Positions 1-8,478 of a stretch of 64,000 nt of DNA are shown piece by piece. This DNA comes from VYFG01 sp965248685 (GTDB lineage Bacteria > Pseudomonadota > Gammaproteobacteria > Arenicellales > Poriferihabitantaceae), in the NCBI GenBank assembly GCA_965248685.1, contig CBDFKC010000003.1:1364001-1428000 (forward strand). The letters run 5' to 3'. Position 1 is the first letter of the stretch. Every line of letters starts with the position of its first letter. The translations under genes and the position numbers were made by a program. Under the pieces are notes generated by a model. That model was not told the origin of the DNA. It worked only from the letters and a program-made list of their open reading frames with translations, and made no database searches.

Positions 1-1
1 T

Positions 2-892
2 AGTATAGGAAACCAGCTGAAGTCAGCTGAAATCACCATGGATTTCGATCAGTATTTCTCTCATATTGACAGAATTGTCGAAGTTTTTGATCACAAACCA
101 GAGCAGGCTGTGTGGACCAATGAAAGTGATATGCAACCTATTTTCATTCTAGGGATGCCGCGCAGTGGAACTACTCTGGTAGAACAAATAATCACCCGTC
201 ATCCAGAGGTTACGGGTTGTGGCGAGTTGCCTTGCATCGAACGAGCAATTGGTAGACTGGAGAAACGCTACGGTGCCGCGATGGTTTATCCGAATGATTT
301 TATTCGTATGGACTCAACAATGTTTGGGCACGAGACCCAAGAGTACTTTAACTGGGTAAATCGATTGCATTCTATTTCAAGTGATTTTTTCACAGATAAA
401 ATGCCTTTTAATTTTGTCCATGTTTGGCTAATTAAATCGATGTTTCCCAATGCAGCCATTGCCCATTGTCATCGCCACCCCTTGGATGTAATTACTTCAA
501 ACTATTTTCAATTATATGGATCCGAAATCAACTTCGTTTATGACCTTGAAATCATGGCGAAATACTATGTTAGATATCACCGATTGATGCGGCACTGGCA
601 CCAGGTGTTTGATGACGAACTGTACAAGGTTCAATACGAGGCCCTGGTCAGTAATAGTGAGGACGAAACCAGGGTTTTGATCGACCGCATGGGACTCCAA
701 TGGTCTGATGCCTGTCTCGATCAGAAGGCCTCGGGAACCGCAGTCCGAACTGCCAGTATCTGGCAGGTCCGGCAAGGCATCTATACCAGTTCAAAAGAAC
801 GCTGGCGGCGTTATGAGAAACATCTGCAGCCGGCAATCGATGTGCTGGTTGCTGAGGGAGTGTTGGATTCCGAATATCGCTATGTCAATTAG
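2..892 (+). CDS. Sulfotransferase family protein (5' end outside window)
   Basis: The reading frame is open from the left edge, so the gene probably starts upstream; an in-frame ATG at 38 is the first inside the window. The visible part holds a sulfotransferase domain. The PAPS-binding loop reads PIFILGMPRSGTT (about residues 34-46 from that ATG), and is followed by the helix LVEQIITRHPEV and the downstream 3'-phosphate-binding region (HRHPLDVITSNYF). This layout is typical of bacterial TPR-sulfotransferases, in which tetratricopeptide repeats precede the catalytic domain; whether repeats are present here cannot be seen. Such enzymes move sulfate from PAPS to a hydroxyl group on a glycan, peptide or small molecule; the substrate is unknown. 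It ends about 100 bp before the terminator shared with the convergent porin gene. Confidence 0.85.
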   Translation, partial: SIGNQLKSAEITMDFDQYFSHIDRIVEVFDHKPEQAVWTNESDMQPIFILGMPRSGTTLVEQIITRHPEVTGCGELPCIERAIGRLEKRYGAAMVYPNDFIRMDSTMFGHETQEYFNWVNRLHSISSDFFTDKMPFNFVHVWLIKSMFPNAAIAHCHRHPLDVITSNYFQLYGSEINFVYDLEIMAKYYVRYHRLMRHWHQVFDDELYKVQYEALVSNSEDETRVLIDRMGLQWSDACLDQKASGTAVRTASIWQVRQGIYTSSKERWRRYEKHLQPAIDVLVAEGVLDSEYRYVN

Positions 893-958
893 CCGGTAAA
901 CATTAGCTACGGCGTACGTCAACATCTAGCACCAGCAGATTCGTACAGACAAAAAAAA

Positions 959-979
959 CCGGGGCAGGCCCCGGTTTTT
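959..979. terminator. Bidirectional rho-independent terminator
   Basis: A GC-rich dyad (CCGGGG, 4-base loop, CCCCGG at 959-974) has an A-run before it (951-958) and a T-run after it (975-979). It can therefore end transcripts from both strands: the sulfotransferase gene on the plus strand and the porin gene on the minus strand, whose stop codon lies 24 bp away. Confidence 0.85.
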
Positions 980-997
980 CTGGATTACAAATCAGAC

Positions 998-1987
998 TTA
1001 GAAGTCAAAACGCATGCCAAAGTAGGTAACGTTGTTGTCAGCACCACCGTTATCTGGATCAACAGAAGTGGATTCAACGTACAACCTCAAACCGCCGCCC
1101 ATGTTGTGGTAGAGACCGAGGAAAACAGAACTCGGGCTGGCAGATGTGGTGTCGTCATCAACTGTACCAGTTCCAAGAAGGATAGAACCCCCTTCCCAAA
1201 GGCCAGCACTCAGATAAAGTTGATCATGCTCACGGGTACGAGCACCATCTTCAGTTTCCATATGGCCATAGCTAATAGAGATACCGCCAAAGGTAAGCTT
1301 AACGCCAACACCTGCACGATCGGTATCTGCAACCGCGGTAGAAACACCAGTGTCAGCATCAACAGAAGCATTGTTCTCTTCTGAGTCGATCGCAGCGTAG
1401 ATACCAATGTTATCGGTAGGATTGATAGTGACACCAATTCCGAAACCGTCACCATTGATTTTCTCAGCTACGTCGCCCGCTTCACCAGACTCGTTCAAAC
1501 GCAGATCGGCTTCCAGGTAAACCGGGCCAAAGCTGTTTGAATACTTGATGGTGTTGGAAGTACGGAAAGGACCACCAGCAACAGAAGAATACAGGAAGTA
1601 TCCCAAAGAGTAAGTAGGGCTGACCAGGGTACCGTAGGTGTCAAAGAAAGCTGACCACTGGTTACCAATAGCGATACTACCGAAACCACCAGAAATTCCA
1701 ACGAACCCCAGACGAATGTCAGCGATACCAGGCTGCTCTTTATCAGTTACGGTGGCAAATTCGTAACGACCGAATGCGCTCATGCCGTTGCCAAGATCTG
1801 CGTTGCCTTTAAGGCCGAAGCGTGAAGAAACGCTGCTTACATCGGTAACGTTACTGCTACCGCTATCCCGAATTGAAATGGCGTTGTTAACCCGACCATA
1901 TACAGTGATGCCTTCGTGACCATCGCCGTATACAACTGGTGCTACCAGGGTGCTGGCGACTGCAGCTGCAATCAGTTTTTTGTTCAT
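998..1987 (-). CDS. Gram-negative general porin (trimeric beta-barrel type)
   Basis: A 329-residue outer-membrane porin. It starts with a typical signal peptide (MNKKLIAAAVASTLVAPVVYG, cut near residue 21). The mature protein opens with a first barrel strand, ITVYGRVNNAISI, and continues with alternating strands and Gly/Asp/Asn-rich loops. It ends in the aromatic terminal strand NVTYFGMRFDF, whose last Phe is the signal read by the BAM machinery. The length and the SSRFGLKGNADLGNGMSAFGRYEF block fit the 16-strand Neisseria/Pseudomonas-type porin family. It would form a diffusion channel for small hydrophilic solutes; selectivity cannot be read here. It is a single-gene unit with its own promoter (2076-2103), an AGG-rich ribosome site just before the ATG and a strong terminator, consistent with high expression. 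Confidence 0.93.
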   Translation of the reverse strand: MNKKLIAAAVASTLVAPVVYGDGHEGITVYGRVNNAISIRDSGSSNVTDVSSVSSRFGLKGNADLGNGMSAFGRYEFATVTDKEQPGIADIRLGFVGISGGFGSIAIGNQWSAFFDTYGTLVSPTYSLGYFLYSSVAGGPFRTSNTIKYSNSFGPVYLEADLRLNESGEAGDVAEKINGDGFGIGVTINPTDNIGIYAAIDSEENNASVDADTGVSTAVADTDRAGVGVKLTFGGISISYGHMETEDGARTREHDQLYLSAGLWEGGSILLGTGTVDDDTTSASPSSVFLGLYHNMGGGLRLYVESTSVDPDNGGADNNVTYFGMRFDF

Positions 1988-2400
1988 AAGATATACCTCG
2001 TGAGTACTGTTATCAAAAATTAATTTTTAAACACCCACAAGCGCTAAATGACTGCAATAGTGGGTTGCGAGGGGGACTATACCAATTTCCAAAGCGAATG
2101 CAACACGATTTGCCACTTTTTATGCAGAAATATTAATTTTTTTTAATAAATTGGAAAATTTCGGTGAATTGGAGTACTGGATCATAAAAAAACAATGTAA
2201 ATTTAATAAGTTACGAAATGCATGCACTATTAATAATAATTAACAACTGCTACTTCTTAGGACCAATTTGGGTCAAAACCGAGCCAGGTACTGGGGTTAA
2301 AAAGCCGCGCAATCGATATCCGTTTAAACCAGAGTATGATAGATTTCCGCGATGTAACAATTGTACAATTTTGACCTACAAATTCATTGATCTTTGACCT
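1988..2400. other. Intergenic region between divergent porin and bamC-like genes
   Basis: This 413-bp AT-rich gap holds the porin leader and promoter on its left. On the right, just before the lipoprotein gene, it has a perfect 12-bp palindrome AATTGTACAATT (2359-2370) and two copies of TTTGACCTA (2370-2378 and 2393-2401) 23 bp apart, the second running into the ATG. I find no convincing -35/-10 pair for the rightward gene and no RNA gene. Confidence 0.6.
2076..2103 (-). promoter_or_regulatory. Predicted sigma-70 promoter of the porin gene
   Basis: On the minus strand a -35 box TTGCAT (2098-2103) and a -10 box TATAGT (2076-2081) are separated by 16 bp. Transcription would start near 2069 and give a leader of about 80 nt before the porin ATG at 1987, long enough for leader-level control. 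Sequence match only. Confidence 0.55.
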
Positions 2401-3132
2401 ATGCCCAAGCTAATTTTAGTCTTTTCACTGTTGTTGTTGGTAGCAGCCTGTCAGTCTAATTCGGCGAGCCAGAACGGTGGCCAATCCAGTTCCCCCAAGA
2501 AACTTGGAAATGATACCGAGGAAAACACTCTTTTTTCCTCAGTGTTCAAGAAAACCAAGACCAAGTCTATTGAATTACCCCCAGATCTGGTTGGGAGTGC
2601 CAATAGTAAGGTAAGACAAAATCATAACCAGGCTGGAAAAGACAAAAGCCTGGAAGTGTTACCAGAAGTTATTGGGGCCACGGTTGTCAGTGAGAATGGT
2701 AAGCGCTGGCTTCAGGTAGAATCAGCACCGAAGCAAGTTTGGGGCGCGTTAGCAGACTTCTGGGCAGCAGAACAAATCGACCTGGTAGAATTTGAACCCA
2801 ATGCGGGTTTGATGGAAACGGACTGGATAGCAACGGGGACCGAATCAGGTGACCCTTCCAAGAAGAAATTGTTTAAAACCTTATTCAGTAAAATAGTAGG
2901 CGCGGGAGTCTCATTCGATAAATACAAAATCCGCCTCGAAAGGCAGAGTAGCGACCTGACCAATATTTATGTCACTCATCGGTCAACCGAAAAACTTCAA
3001 AGTAACTTTACGTCTGGACAGAAAATAACTGAATGGGAGTGGGTTGAAGGGGAAGGCGATCAAGAAAAAGTCGCGCAATTGTTACAGATTATGGTGCTGA
3101 TATTCGATTCTAACGCGGACAATTCTGTCTAA
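2401..3132 (+). CDS. bamC: Outer-membrane assembly lipoprotein, BamC (NlpB) family
   Basis: A 243-residue lipoprotein. The signal peptide ends in the lipobox LLVAAC with Cys17 as lipid anchor; residue 18 is Gln, which favours outer-membrane sorting. A low-complexity linker with many polar residues follows. From about residue 85 there is a BamC-like helix-grip domain with the family block W-L-x-V-x-S-A-P-x-x-V-W and the later G-L-M-E-T-D-W. Only one such domain fits in the length, against two in the roughly 340-residue E. coli protein, so it is a short BamC. BamC is an accessory lipoprotein of the BAM complex that inserts barrel proteins. The gene usually follows dapA; here it stands alone, 19 kb from bamD. 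No strong ribosome site is visible before the ATG. Confidence 0.75.
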   Translation: MPKLILVFSLLLLVAACQSNSASQNGGQSSSPKKLGNDTEENTLFSSVFKKTKTKSIELPPDLVGSANSKVRQNHNQAGKDKSLEVLPEVIGATVVSENGKRWLQVESAPKQVWGALADFWAAEQIDLVEFEPNAGLMETDWIATGTESGDPSKKKLFKTLFSKIVGAGVSFDKYKIRLERQSSDLTNIYVTHRSTEKLQSNFTSGQKITEWEWVEGEGDQEKVAQLLQIMVLIFDSNADNSV

Positions 3133-3249
3133 TTCTGATTGTTTGATTGGGGTTTCACCGGTTAAATACCACCTTGGTGAATCGCAATTAAGAATTTAGC
3201 CCAGTTATGATGTAGTCTAGCGATCCTGCTATCTTCCTGACAGTTTGCC

Positions 3250-4437
3250 ATGACGCCGCTAACAAGGCTGGACGACACTCGCGTTCTGATCTACAGCCAC
3301 GACAGTTTTGGGCTCGGCCATTTACGACGTTGCCGGGCGATAGCCCACGAATTGGTGGGGCGCTATAAAGGTATTACGGTATTGATCCTGTCCGGTTCTC
3401 CGGTGATTGGTAGCTTCGAGTTTCGTGCCAGAGTGGATTTTGTCCGGATTCCCGGCGTGATTAAACTGAAGGATGGCAGTTACACCTCCCTTGGGCTGCA
3501 TATCGACCTCGATCAAACTCTGGCGATCAGAGAAACAATAATCCGTAAAACCGCTGAAGCATTTAATCCGGATTTGTTTATCGTTGATAAAGAACCCCTG
3601 GGGTTGGAGGGAGAGGTAAAAGAAACCCTGAGAATGCTGCGATCCCGCGGCGCAACCAATATTTTGGGTCAACGTGAAGTCATTGACGACCCCAGGGCGC
3701 TCGAGCTTGAATGGGGCAGGAAAGCTGCGCTACCCGCGATTAAGGAGTTATACGACGAAATCTGGGTCTATGGCCCGCCGGATTTTTATAACCCATTGAG
3801 TGGCCTGGATGTGGAACCCGAAATCGCTCAAAAAGTTTATTTCACCGGCTATTTAAAACGATCTCATGTGGACGAGGGCACCCCAGCGGAATTTGCCCAA
3901 CCTTACTATCTTGTTACCCCGGGAGGGGGTAAGGACGGCGAGGAAATGATAGACCTTGTGTTCGACGCTTGTCTTGCCTGCCCTGAGCTGGAAGCAAATA
4001 TAGTTTTTGTGCTCGGCCCCTTTATGGAAGAGCAAAAGAGAGTGGAATTTCGTAATCGGGCCATGTCGGTAGACAAGTTCTCGGTAATTGACTATCACCC
4101 AAAAATTGAGTCGTTGATAGTTGGTTCGAGCGGTATGATTACCATGGGCGGTTACAACACTTTTTGCGAGATTTTGAGTTTTGATAAACCGGCAATCATT
4201 ATTCCGCGATTTGAGCCCCGAACAGAACAATTGATCCGTGCACGCAGGGCGACTGAACTGGGACTAATAAAGATGTTGGAACCGGACAATTTCAAGGTTT
4301 CCAGTCTGGCAACCTTGATTTGTGAATTACCTGAACAGCCGAAACCTTCGAAAAACCTGCTGCCCGATATGCTTGATGGAATGGATAACGTATGTGATCG
4401 AGTGGTTAATCTGGTAAATGCTCGATCCGCCGCTTGA
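3250..4437 (+). CDS. COG4671-type glycosyltransferase (GT-B fold)
   Basis: A 395-residue predicted cytoplasmic glycosyltransferase of the poorly characterised COG4671 group, distantly similar to MurG and other GT28 enzymes. The N-terminal nucleotide-fold half has the Gly-rich turn SHDSFGLGHLRRCRAI (about residues 16-31) and the FNPDLFIVDKEPLG strand. The C-terminal half has the donor-binding pattern VTPGGGKDG near 226 and IVGSSGMITMGGYNT near 289-303, where GT28 enzymes hold the nucleotide sugar. Substrates are unknown. It is the first gene of a rightward run with a second enzyme of the same type and a deacetylase-like gene, so it probably helps build one glycan or glycolipid. Confidence 0.82.
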   Translation: MTPLTRLDDTRVLIYSHDSFGLGHLRRCRAIAHELVGRYKGITVLILSGSPVIGSFEFRARVDFVRIPGVIKLKDGSYTSLGLHIDLDQTLAIRETIIRKTAEAFNPDLFIVDKEPLGLEGEVKETLRMLRSRGATNILGQREVIDDPRALELEWGRKAALPAIKELYDEIWVYGPPDFYNPLSGLDVEPEIAQKVYFTGYLKRSHVDEGTPAEFAQPYYLVTPGGGKDGEEMIDLVFDACLACPELEANIVFVLGPFMEEQKRVEFRNRAMSVDKFSVIDYHPKIESLIVGSSGMITMGGYNTFCEILSFDKPAIIIPRFEPRTEQLIRARRATELGLIKMLEPDNFKVSSLATLICELPEQPKPSKNLLPDMLDGMDNVCDRVVNLVNARSAA

Positions 4438-4505
4438 TCAGGTAGTGATATGACCAGAACCGTCTGGTCAAATGGAATGCAAAATTTATATTCCAGAATT
4501 CACAA

Positions 4506-5645
4506 TTGAATATTGTTCTCTACGTACAACACCTGCTAGGAACCGGCCACCTGGTCCGTACCAGATTACTTGGGGCTGCACTGCATAAAGCCGGACATCA
4601 GGTTACACTTGTTTCCGGCGGACCTGTAGAAGGCCCATCACCGTTTCATATCATACAGCTGCCAATTGTTAAAACCCAGGCCGGCGACTTTACAACGCTG
4701 TTGGATGCGCAAGGAAATAGGGTTACTGACCCGTGGAAGCGGGTCCGTTGTGGCAAACTGCTAGAGGTGATCGACCAGATACAGCCCGATCTGGTCATCC
4801 TCGAGACCTGGCCATTTGGTCGACGCCAAATGGAATTCGAAATCATGCCCCTGGTTGAACGACTTGCCAGTCGCCAGCGACCACCTATGCTGGTCGCGTC
4901 GATCCGCGATGTGTTACAGCAGCGTAAGGATAAACGCCGAAGACAAACCCTTGAGCACCTGGCAAAGTATTTTTCACTGGTACTGGTTCATGGTGATCCC
5001 CGATTGGTTTCATTGGCTGAAAGTTTTCCAGAGGAGGCGGAAATAGATTGTACGGTGGCTTATACCGGCTATATTGCCAGTGACCGGGACCCCCATTCAG
5101 AGTCAGGGATGGAACATGGGGACGGAAGCCAGGAAGTTATCGTATCTGCGGGAGGTGGCGCCGCCGGAATCAAGTTACTTTCGACTGCCGCACTCGCAAG
5201 TACAGGAGACCACCGCACATGGAGGGTACTGGCTGGGCCGAATCTCACGCAAGATCAATTCAATGAATTGTCTAATCGACAACGGCAGAGTTTGATTGTG
5301 CAGCGTAACAGGCCTGATTTCGCCAATTTGCTGAAGCGCTGCGCGGTATCGGTATCCCAATTTGGATATAACACTGCCCTCGACCTGATAAACGCTCGAT
5401 GTCGCGCGGTAATGGTGCCGTATTCCGCTGACGGTGAGACTGAGCAATCCATGCGCGCCTTAAAATTCGAGAAATCCGGGTACGGAATAGTAGTGAATGA
5501 ATCAGAACTCAACGAAGCATTATTATTGAATGCGGTGCAACGGGCATCGAACCTCGATGTTTCCCAGGTGTTATCGATAAAGTCTGATGGGGCTGTCGCA
5601 AGCGTTAAAATTTTAGAACAACAATTTGCCATATTTAACCAATGA
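4506..5645 (+). CDS. Second COG4671/GT28-like glycosyltransferase
   Basis: A 379-residue GT-B-fold protein, related to the preceding gene but not a near-identical duplicate. It opens MNIVLYVQHLLGTGHLVRT, with the same G-x-G-H-L-x-R turn as its neighbour. It has an IQPDLVILETWPFG strand near residue 98, a Gly-rich donor-site segment VSAGGGAAG near 214, and FGYNTALDLI near 283 matching the GGYNT segment of the neighbour. The start codon is TTG at 4506; no in-frame ATG fits the alignment. The stop overlaps the next start (ATGA at 5642-5645), so translation is likely coupled. Activity and substrate are unknown. Confidence 0.8.
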   Translation: MNIVLYVQHLLGTGHLVRTRLLGAALHKAGHQVTLVSGGPVEGPSPFHIIQLPIVKTQAGDFTTLLDAQGNRVTDPWKRVRCGKLLEVIDQIQPDLVILETWPFGRRQMEFEIMPLVERLASRQRPPMLVASIRDVLQQRKDKRRRQTLEHLAKYFSLVLVHGDPRLVSLAESFPEEAEIDCTVAYTGYIASDRDPHSESGMEHGDGSQEVIVSAGGGAAGIKLLSTAALASTGDHRTWRVLAGPNLTQDQFNELSNRQRQSLIVQRNRPDFANLLKRCAVSVSQFGYNTALDLINARCRAVMVPYSADGETEQSMRALKFEKSGYGIVVNESELNEALLLNAVQRASNLDVSQVLSIKSDGAVASVKILEQQFAIFNQ

Positions 5646-6412
5646 ACCCAATTGAATGTTTATACGCGGAACTGGACCAGTGGAATTTTTCTGGGGTTGA
5701 AGCAGTCTTCTGGTGGCGCGATGATGATGCGCAATCTGACACCAGCGCACTTGATCAACTAATTGGTTTGGCGAATCGATACAACATTTCCGCTTCACTT
5801 GCAGTCATTCCCCAGCCGGCCGACGGTACGCTACAAAAAACTGTCGCGACTCATCAACAATTACAGATACTGCAGCATGGTTTTGCCCATACCAACCACG
5901 CCCCTTCCAACGAAAAAAAACAGGAGTTGGGTGCCCATCGGGATTTAGACACGATCGTTGCTGAACTGTCGAACGGCTATTCGCGCCTACAGAAAATGTT
6001 TGGTGAACAGTTTGTTCCTGTATTGGTTCCGCCATGGAATCGTATTGATCGCTCGGTAATACCGCGGCTGTCAGAAATTGGTCTACTTGGATTGTCTTGT
6101 GATGGCCCGAGACCCGCGCCCGAAGTGGCGAATAATATCTGGGCGATTAATACCCATGCGGATATTATTAACTGGAAACAGGGAAAACGATTTATTGGAC
6201 AGCAAGTGGTTGTTGACTTGTTGGTGTCACATTTGACTGGAAAACGAGAAGGCAAGATAGACGATGCGGAGCCAACTGGGTTGCTAACCCACCATCTGGT
6301 GCATGATCAGGAATGTTGGGAATTTCTCGATGAATTGTTCGCCGCCATGGACGACCATCCGGCGGTGACCTGGTTGTCTGCCCAACGCGTCTTTCAAACA
6401 AATTGGAGATAG
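5642..6412 (+). CDS. Polysaccharide deacetylase-fold protein (NodB-like)
   Basis: A 256-residue protein with the metal-site pattern of carbohydrate esterase 4-like enzymes: a cluster Asp27-Asp28-Asp29 in WWRDDDAQ, then His79 and His83 in LQHGFAHTNH, which could complete an Asp-His-His zinc site. Later blocks FVPVLVPPWNR and LGLSCDGPRP match the third and fourth NodB motifs loosely. There is no signal peptide, so it would act in the cytoplasm, unlike most secreted deacetylases. Its start overlaps the upstream glycosyltransferase stop by 4 bp, so the two are co-translated and probably act on the same saccharide. De-N-acetylation of a cytoplasmic sugar intermediate is the simplest guess. Confidence 0.78.
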   Translation: MNPIECLYAELDQWNFSGVEAVFWWRDDDAQSDTSALDQLIGLANRYNISASLAVIPQPADGTLQKTVATHQQLQILQHGFAHTNHAPSNEKKQELGAHRDLDTIVAELSNGYSRLQKMFGEQFVPVLVPPWNRIDRSVIPRLSEIGLLGLSCDGPRPAPEVANNIWAINTHADIINWKQGKRFIGQQVVVDLLVSHLTGKREGKIDDAEPTGLLTHHLVHDQECWEFLDELFAAMDDHPAVTWLSAQRVFQTNWR

Positions 6413-6424
6413 CCAGGCACTGCA

Positions 6425-7576
6425 CTAGGATGGGATAAGTTGACTGATTTCCTGACTTAAAATTCCTGCGGCGGTGGAAATCTGATGGTTGTCTTGAAAT
6501 CGCAAGAGGGATGCGGCCGACATTTGAGCCATTCTGGAAGGGTTGGACAGCAATAATTCAATTGCCTCCGCAAACCGTGCAGCCGCAGCGGTGTGCTCGG
6601 GCTGATCGACTAATATCCCGGTGTTCTGGTGATCGACCAATTGGTGTATTCCACCGGAATTTCCCGCGATAACCGGGAGTCCGTTAGCCATTGCCTCCAA
6701 TGGCACCATGCCATATGCCTCGTTGATGGCAGGCCAAACAAACAGATCCGCGGCGGTCATGATTTCACCGATGAACTCGGCATTGCGTTTGCCGAAAAAG
6801 CATACCCGACGGTCCAGATCAAACCGAAAGTAATCTCTGATAATTTGCTCGGCGGGGCCATCGCCAATAATCAGGAGCAACCAATCCTTGCGTTGTAACA
6901 GACTGGCTGCACGTGCAAGCTGTTCATATGAATCGCGTTTACTATCATCCCTCATCATCGCGACACACAGCAGCCAGTATTTGTCCGGGTCAATTTTCAA
7001 TTGTGCCGCCAACTGTTGACGTATGGAATTCTTCTGGGTTTTTTGATCAGGTTTGATCGCCAGAAATGGCAGTAGTGGCACCAATTTACATTGCTGATTA
7101 TGTATGGCCCTCAATCCACCTTCATCTTCAGGGTTCAGGTTAAAGATCAAACGCGCCTGGCCAACGGCCTTGACGCTTGCGCGAAATCCCAGGTCCCATG
7201 GACCACCGGCTTGTTTATCGGCGACAGACGCTTCAGCCAATATATAGGGGATTTCAAGTTTTTCACAAACCATGGGGCCGACCCAGTCCGGTGCCTTGTG
7301 ATACAAGTGATAGGTAAACCAGGCATCTGGGCGTTTTCGAGGGGGCAATGCAAGATAATGGGACACCAGGTTTTGTCCTATCTTTTCAGCCTCCTGCCGA
7401 ATTCGGTTTTGCTGGTCAAGCTCGCCCTTTCCTTCCCAGCTTCTGTATTCCGAGGCAAGTTCAACGTTATATCCCGCCAGTTGCAATGCCGATATAAAGA
7501 GCCCGGCGATTTTGCGGTCTCCCGAAGGGCGTGGAGACCGTGGAGATTTCATCGGGGCATAGAATGCAATGTTCAT
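6425..7576 (-). CDS. Glycosyltransferase family 4 (GT1-type)
   Basis: A 383-residue GT-B glycosyltransferase. I start it at the ATG at 7576 (MNIAFYAPMKSP); a TTG at 7597 would add seven residues but lacks support. The C-terminal Rossmann half has WLLCVAMMRDDSKRDSYEQL (start of the second domain) and the retaining-enzyme pattern E-A-Y-G-M-V-P-L-E-A-M-A-N-G-L-P-V-I-A-G, in which the first Glu and the E-A-M segment bind the nucleotide sugar. It is convergent with the deacetylase-like gene (12 bp apart) and divergent from panB (77-bp gap). Its place beside two other glycosyltransferases suggests the same pathway, although it is transcribed in the opposite direction. Confidence 0.87.
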   Translation of the reverse strand: MNIAFYAPMKSPRSPRPSGDRKIAGLFISALQLAGYNVELASEYRSWEGKGELDQQNRIRQEAEKIGQNLVSHYLALPPRKRPDAWFTYHLYHKAPDWVGPMVCEKLEIPYILAEASVADKQAGGPWDLGFRASVKAVGQARLIFNLNPEDEGGLRAIHNQQCKLVPLLPFLAIKPDQKTQKNSIRQQLAAQLKIDPDKYWLLCVAMMRDDSKRDSYEQLARAASLLQRKDWLLLIIGDGPAEQIIRDYFRFDLDRRVCFFGKRNAEFIGEIMTAADLFVWPAINEAYGMVPLEAMANGLPVIAGNSGGIHQLVDHQNTGILVDQPEHTAAAARFAEAIELLLSNPSRMAQMSAASLLRFQDNHQISTAAGILSQEISQLIPS

Positions 7577-7653
7577 CAACAATCCGTAGAAGATCAAAAA
7601 TTAGCGTTGCATGGAATATACTATCAAATCAAATTTTTACGCGACCCAAGCCC

Positions 7654-8469
7654 ATGTCAACTCAGAGTAGTAAATCCAAGATAACTATAAAAACCCTCAA
7701 CAAGTTCAAACAGGAGGGAAGCAAGTTTGCCTGCCTGACGGCTTATGATTATTGCAGTGCCTTCGCAGCCAATCAATCTGGAGTGGAAGTCATTCTAGTA
7801 GGGGATTCCCTTGGAATGGTAATCCAGGGACATGATAGTAGTTTGCCCGTTACCATCGAAGATACGGCTTATCATGTACGTTGCGTAAGACGTGGCAACG
7901 AATCAGCCATGATTATGGCGGATTTACCGTTTATGAGTTATTACTCTGAGGCGTCCAGTCTCGAAAACGCCGCAGTATTGATGCGAGAGGGAGCCCAAAT
8001 GGTAAAGCTGGAAGGTGGGGCATGGTTGGCAGAAACCACCAGGTTGTTGTCGCAAAGAGGCATACCGGTATGCGCGCATATGGGACTAACACCGCAGTCA
8101 GTCAATCATCTTGGTGGATATTCGGTACAGGGGCGGGACCCAAAGCAGTCACAGGCAATCATTGACGAAGCGAAAATTTTGCAGAATGCGGGTGCAAGTG
8201 TATTGCTGATCGAATGCGTTCCAGTGAAATTAGGCAAGAAACTAACTGAAAGCCTGGATATTCCGGTTATCGGTATTGGTGCCGGTCCCGATACCGATGG
8301 TCAGATATTGGTCTGGCATGATTTGCTCGGATTGTATCCAGGCAAAACTCCCAAATTTGTCAAAAACTATCTCACGGGAAATCGAGACGGAGTTCAGGGC
8401 GCGATTGCCAAGTATGTTAAAGAAGTAAAGTCGAGGCGTTTTCCAGCTAAACAGCATTGCTATTTTTAA
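7654..8469 (+). CDS. panB: 3-methyl-2-oxobutanoate hydroxymethyltransferase
   Basis: Ketopantoate hydroxymethyltransferase, first step of pantothenate and CoA synthesis: it adds a hydroxymethyl group from 5,10-methylene-THF to 2-oxoisovalerate. The 271 residues are full length (E. coli 264). Diagnostic blocks are FACLTAYDYCSA, VEVILVGDSLGMVIQGHDS with the Mg-binding Asp, MIMADLPFMSY, AHMGLTPQSVNHLGGY and VIGIGAGPDTDGQ. The C-terminus FPAKQHCYF is typical. The open frame extends upstream to 7531, but the ATG at 7654 aligns with the family start and the extra stretch overlaps the divergent gene. panC and panD, often adjacent, are not here. Confidence 0.96.
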   Translation: MSTQSSKSKITIKTLNKFKQEGSKFACLTAYDYCSAFAANQSGVEVILVGDSLGMVIQGHDSSLPVTIEDTAYHVRCVRRGNESAMIMADLPFMSYYSEASSLENAAVLMREGAQMVKLEGGAWLAETTRLLSQRGIPVCAHMGLTPQSVNHLGGYSVQGRDPKQSQAIIDEAKILQNAGASVLLIECVPVKLGKKLTESLDIPVIGIGAGPDTDGQILVWHDLLGLYPGKTPKFVKNYLTGNRDGVQGAIAKYVKEVKSRRFPAKQHCYF

Positions 8470-8478
8470 GGTTGCGAC

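Noticed and set aside
7531..7653. Longer panB frame starting at 7531
   Set aside because: The extra 41 residues overlap the divergent glycosyltransferase gene and do not match the family; the ATG at 7654 does.
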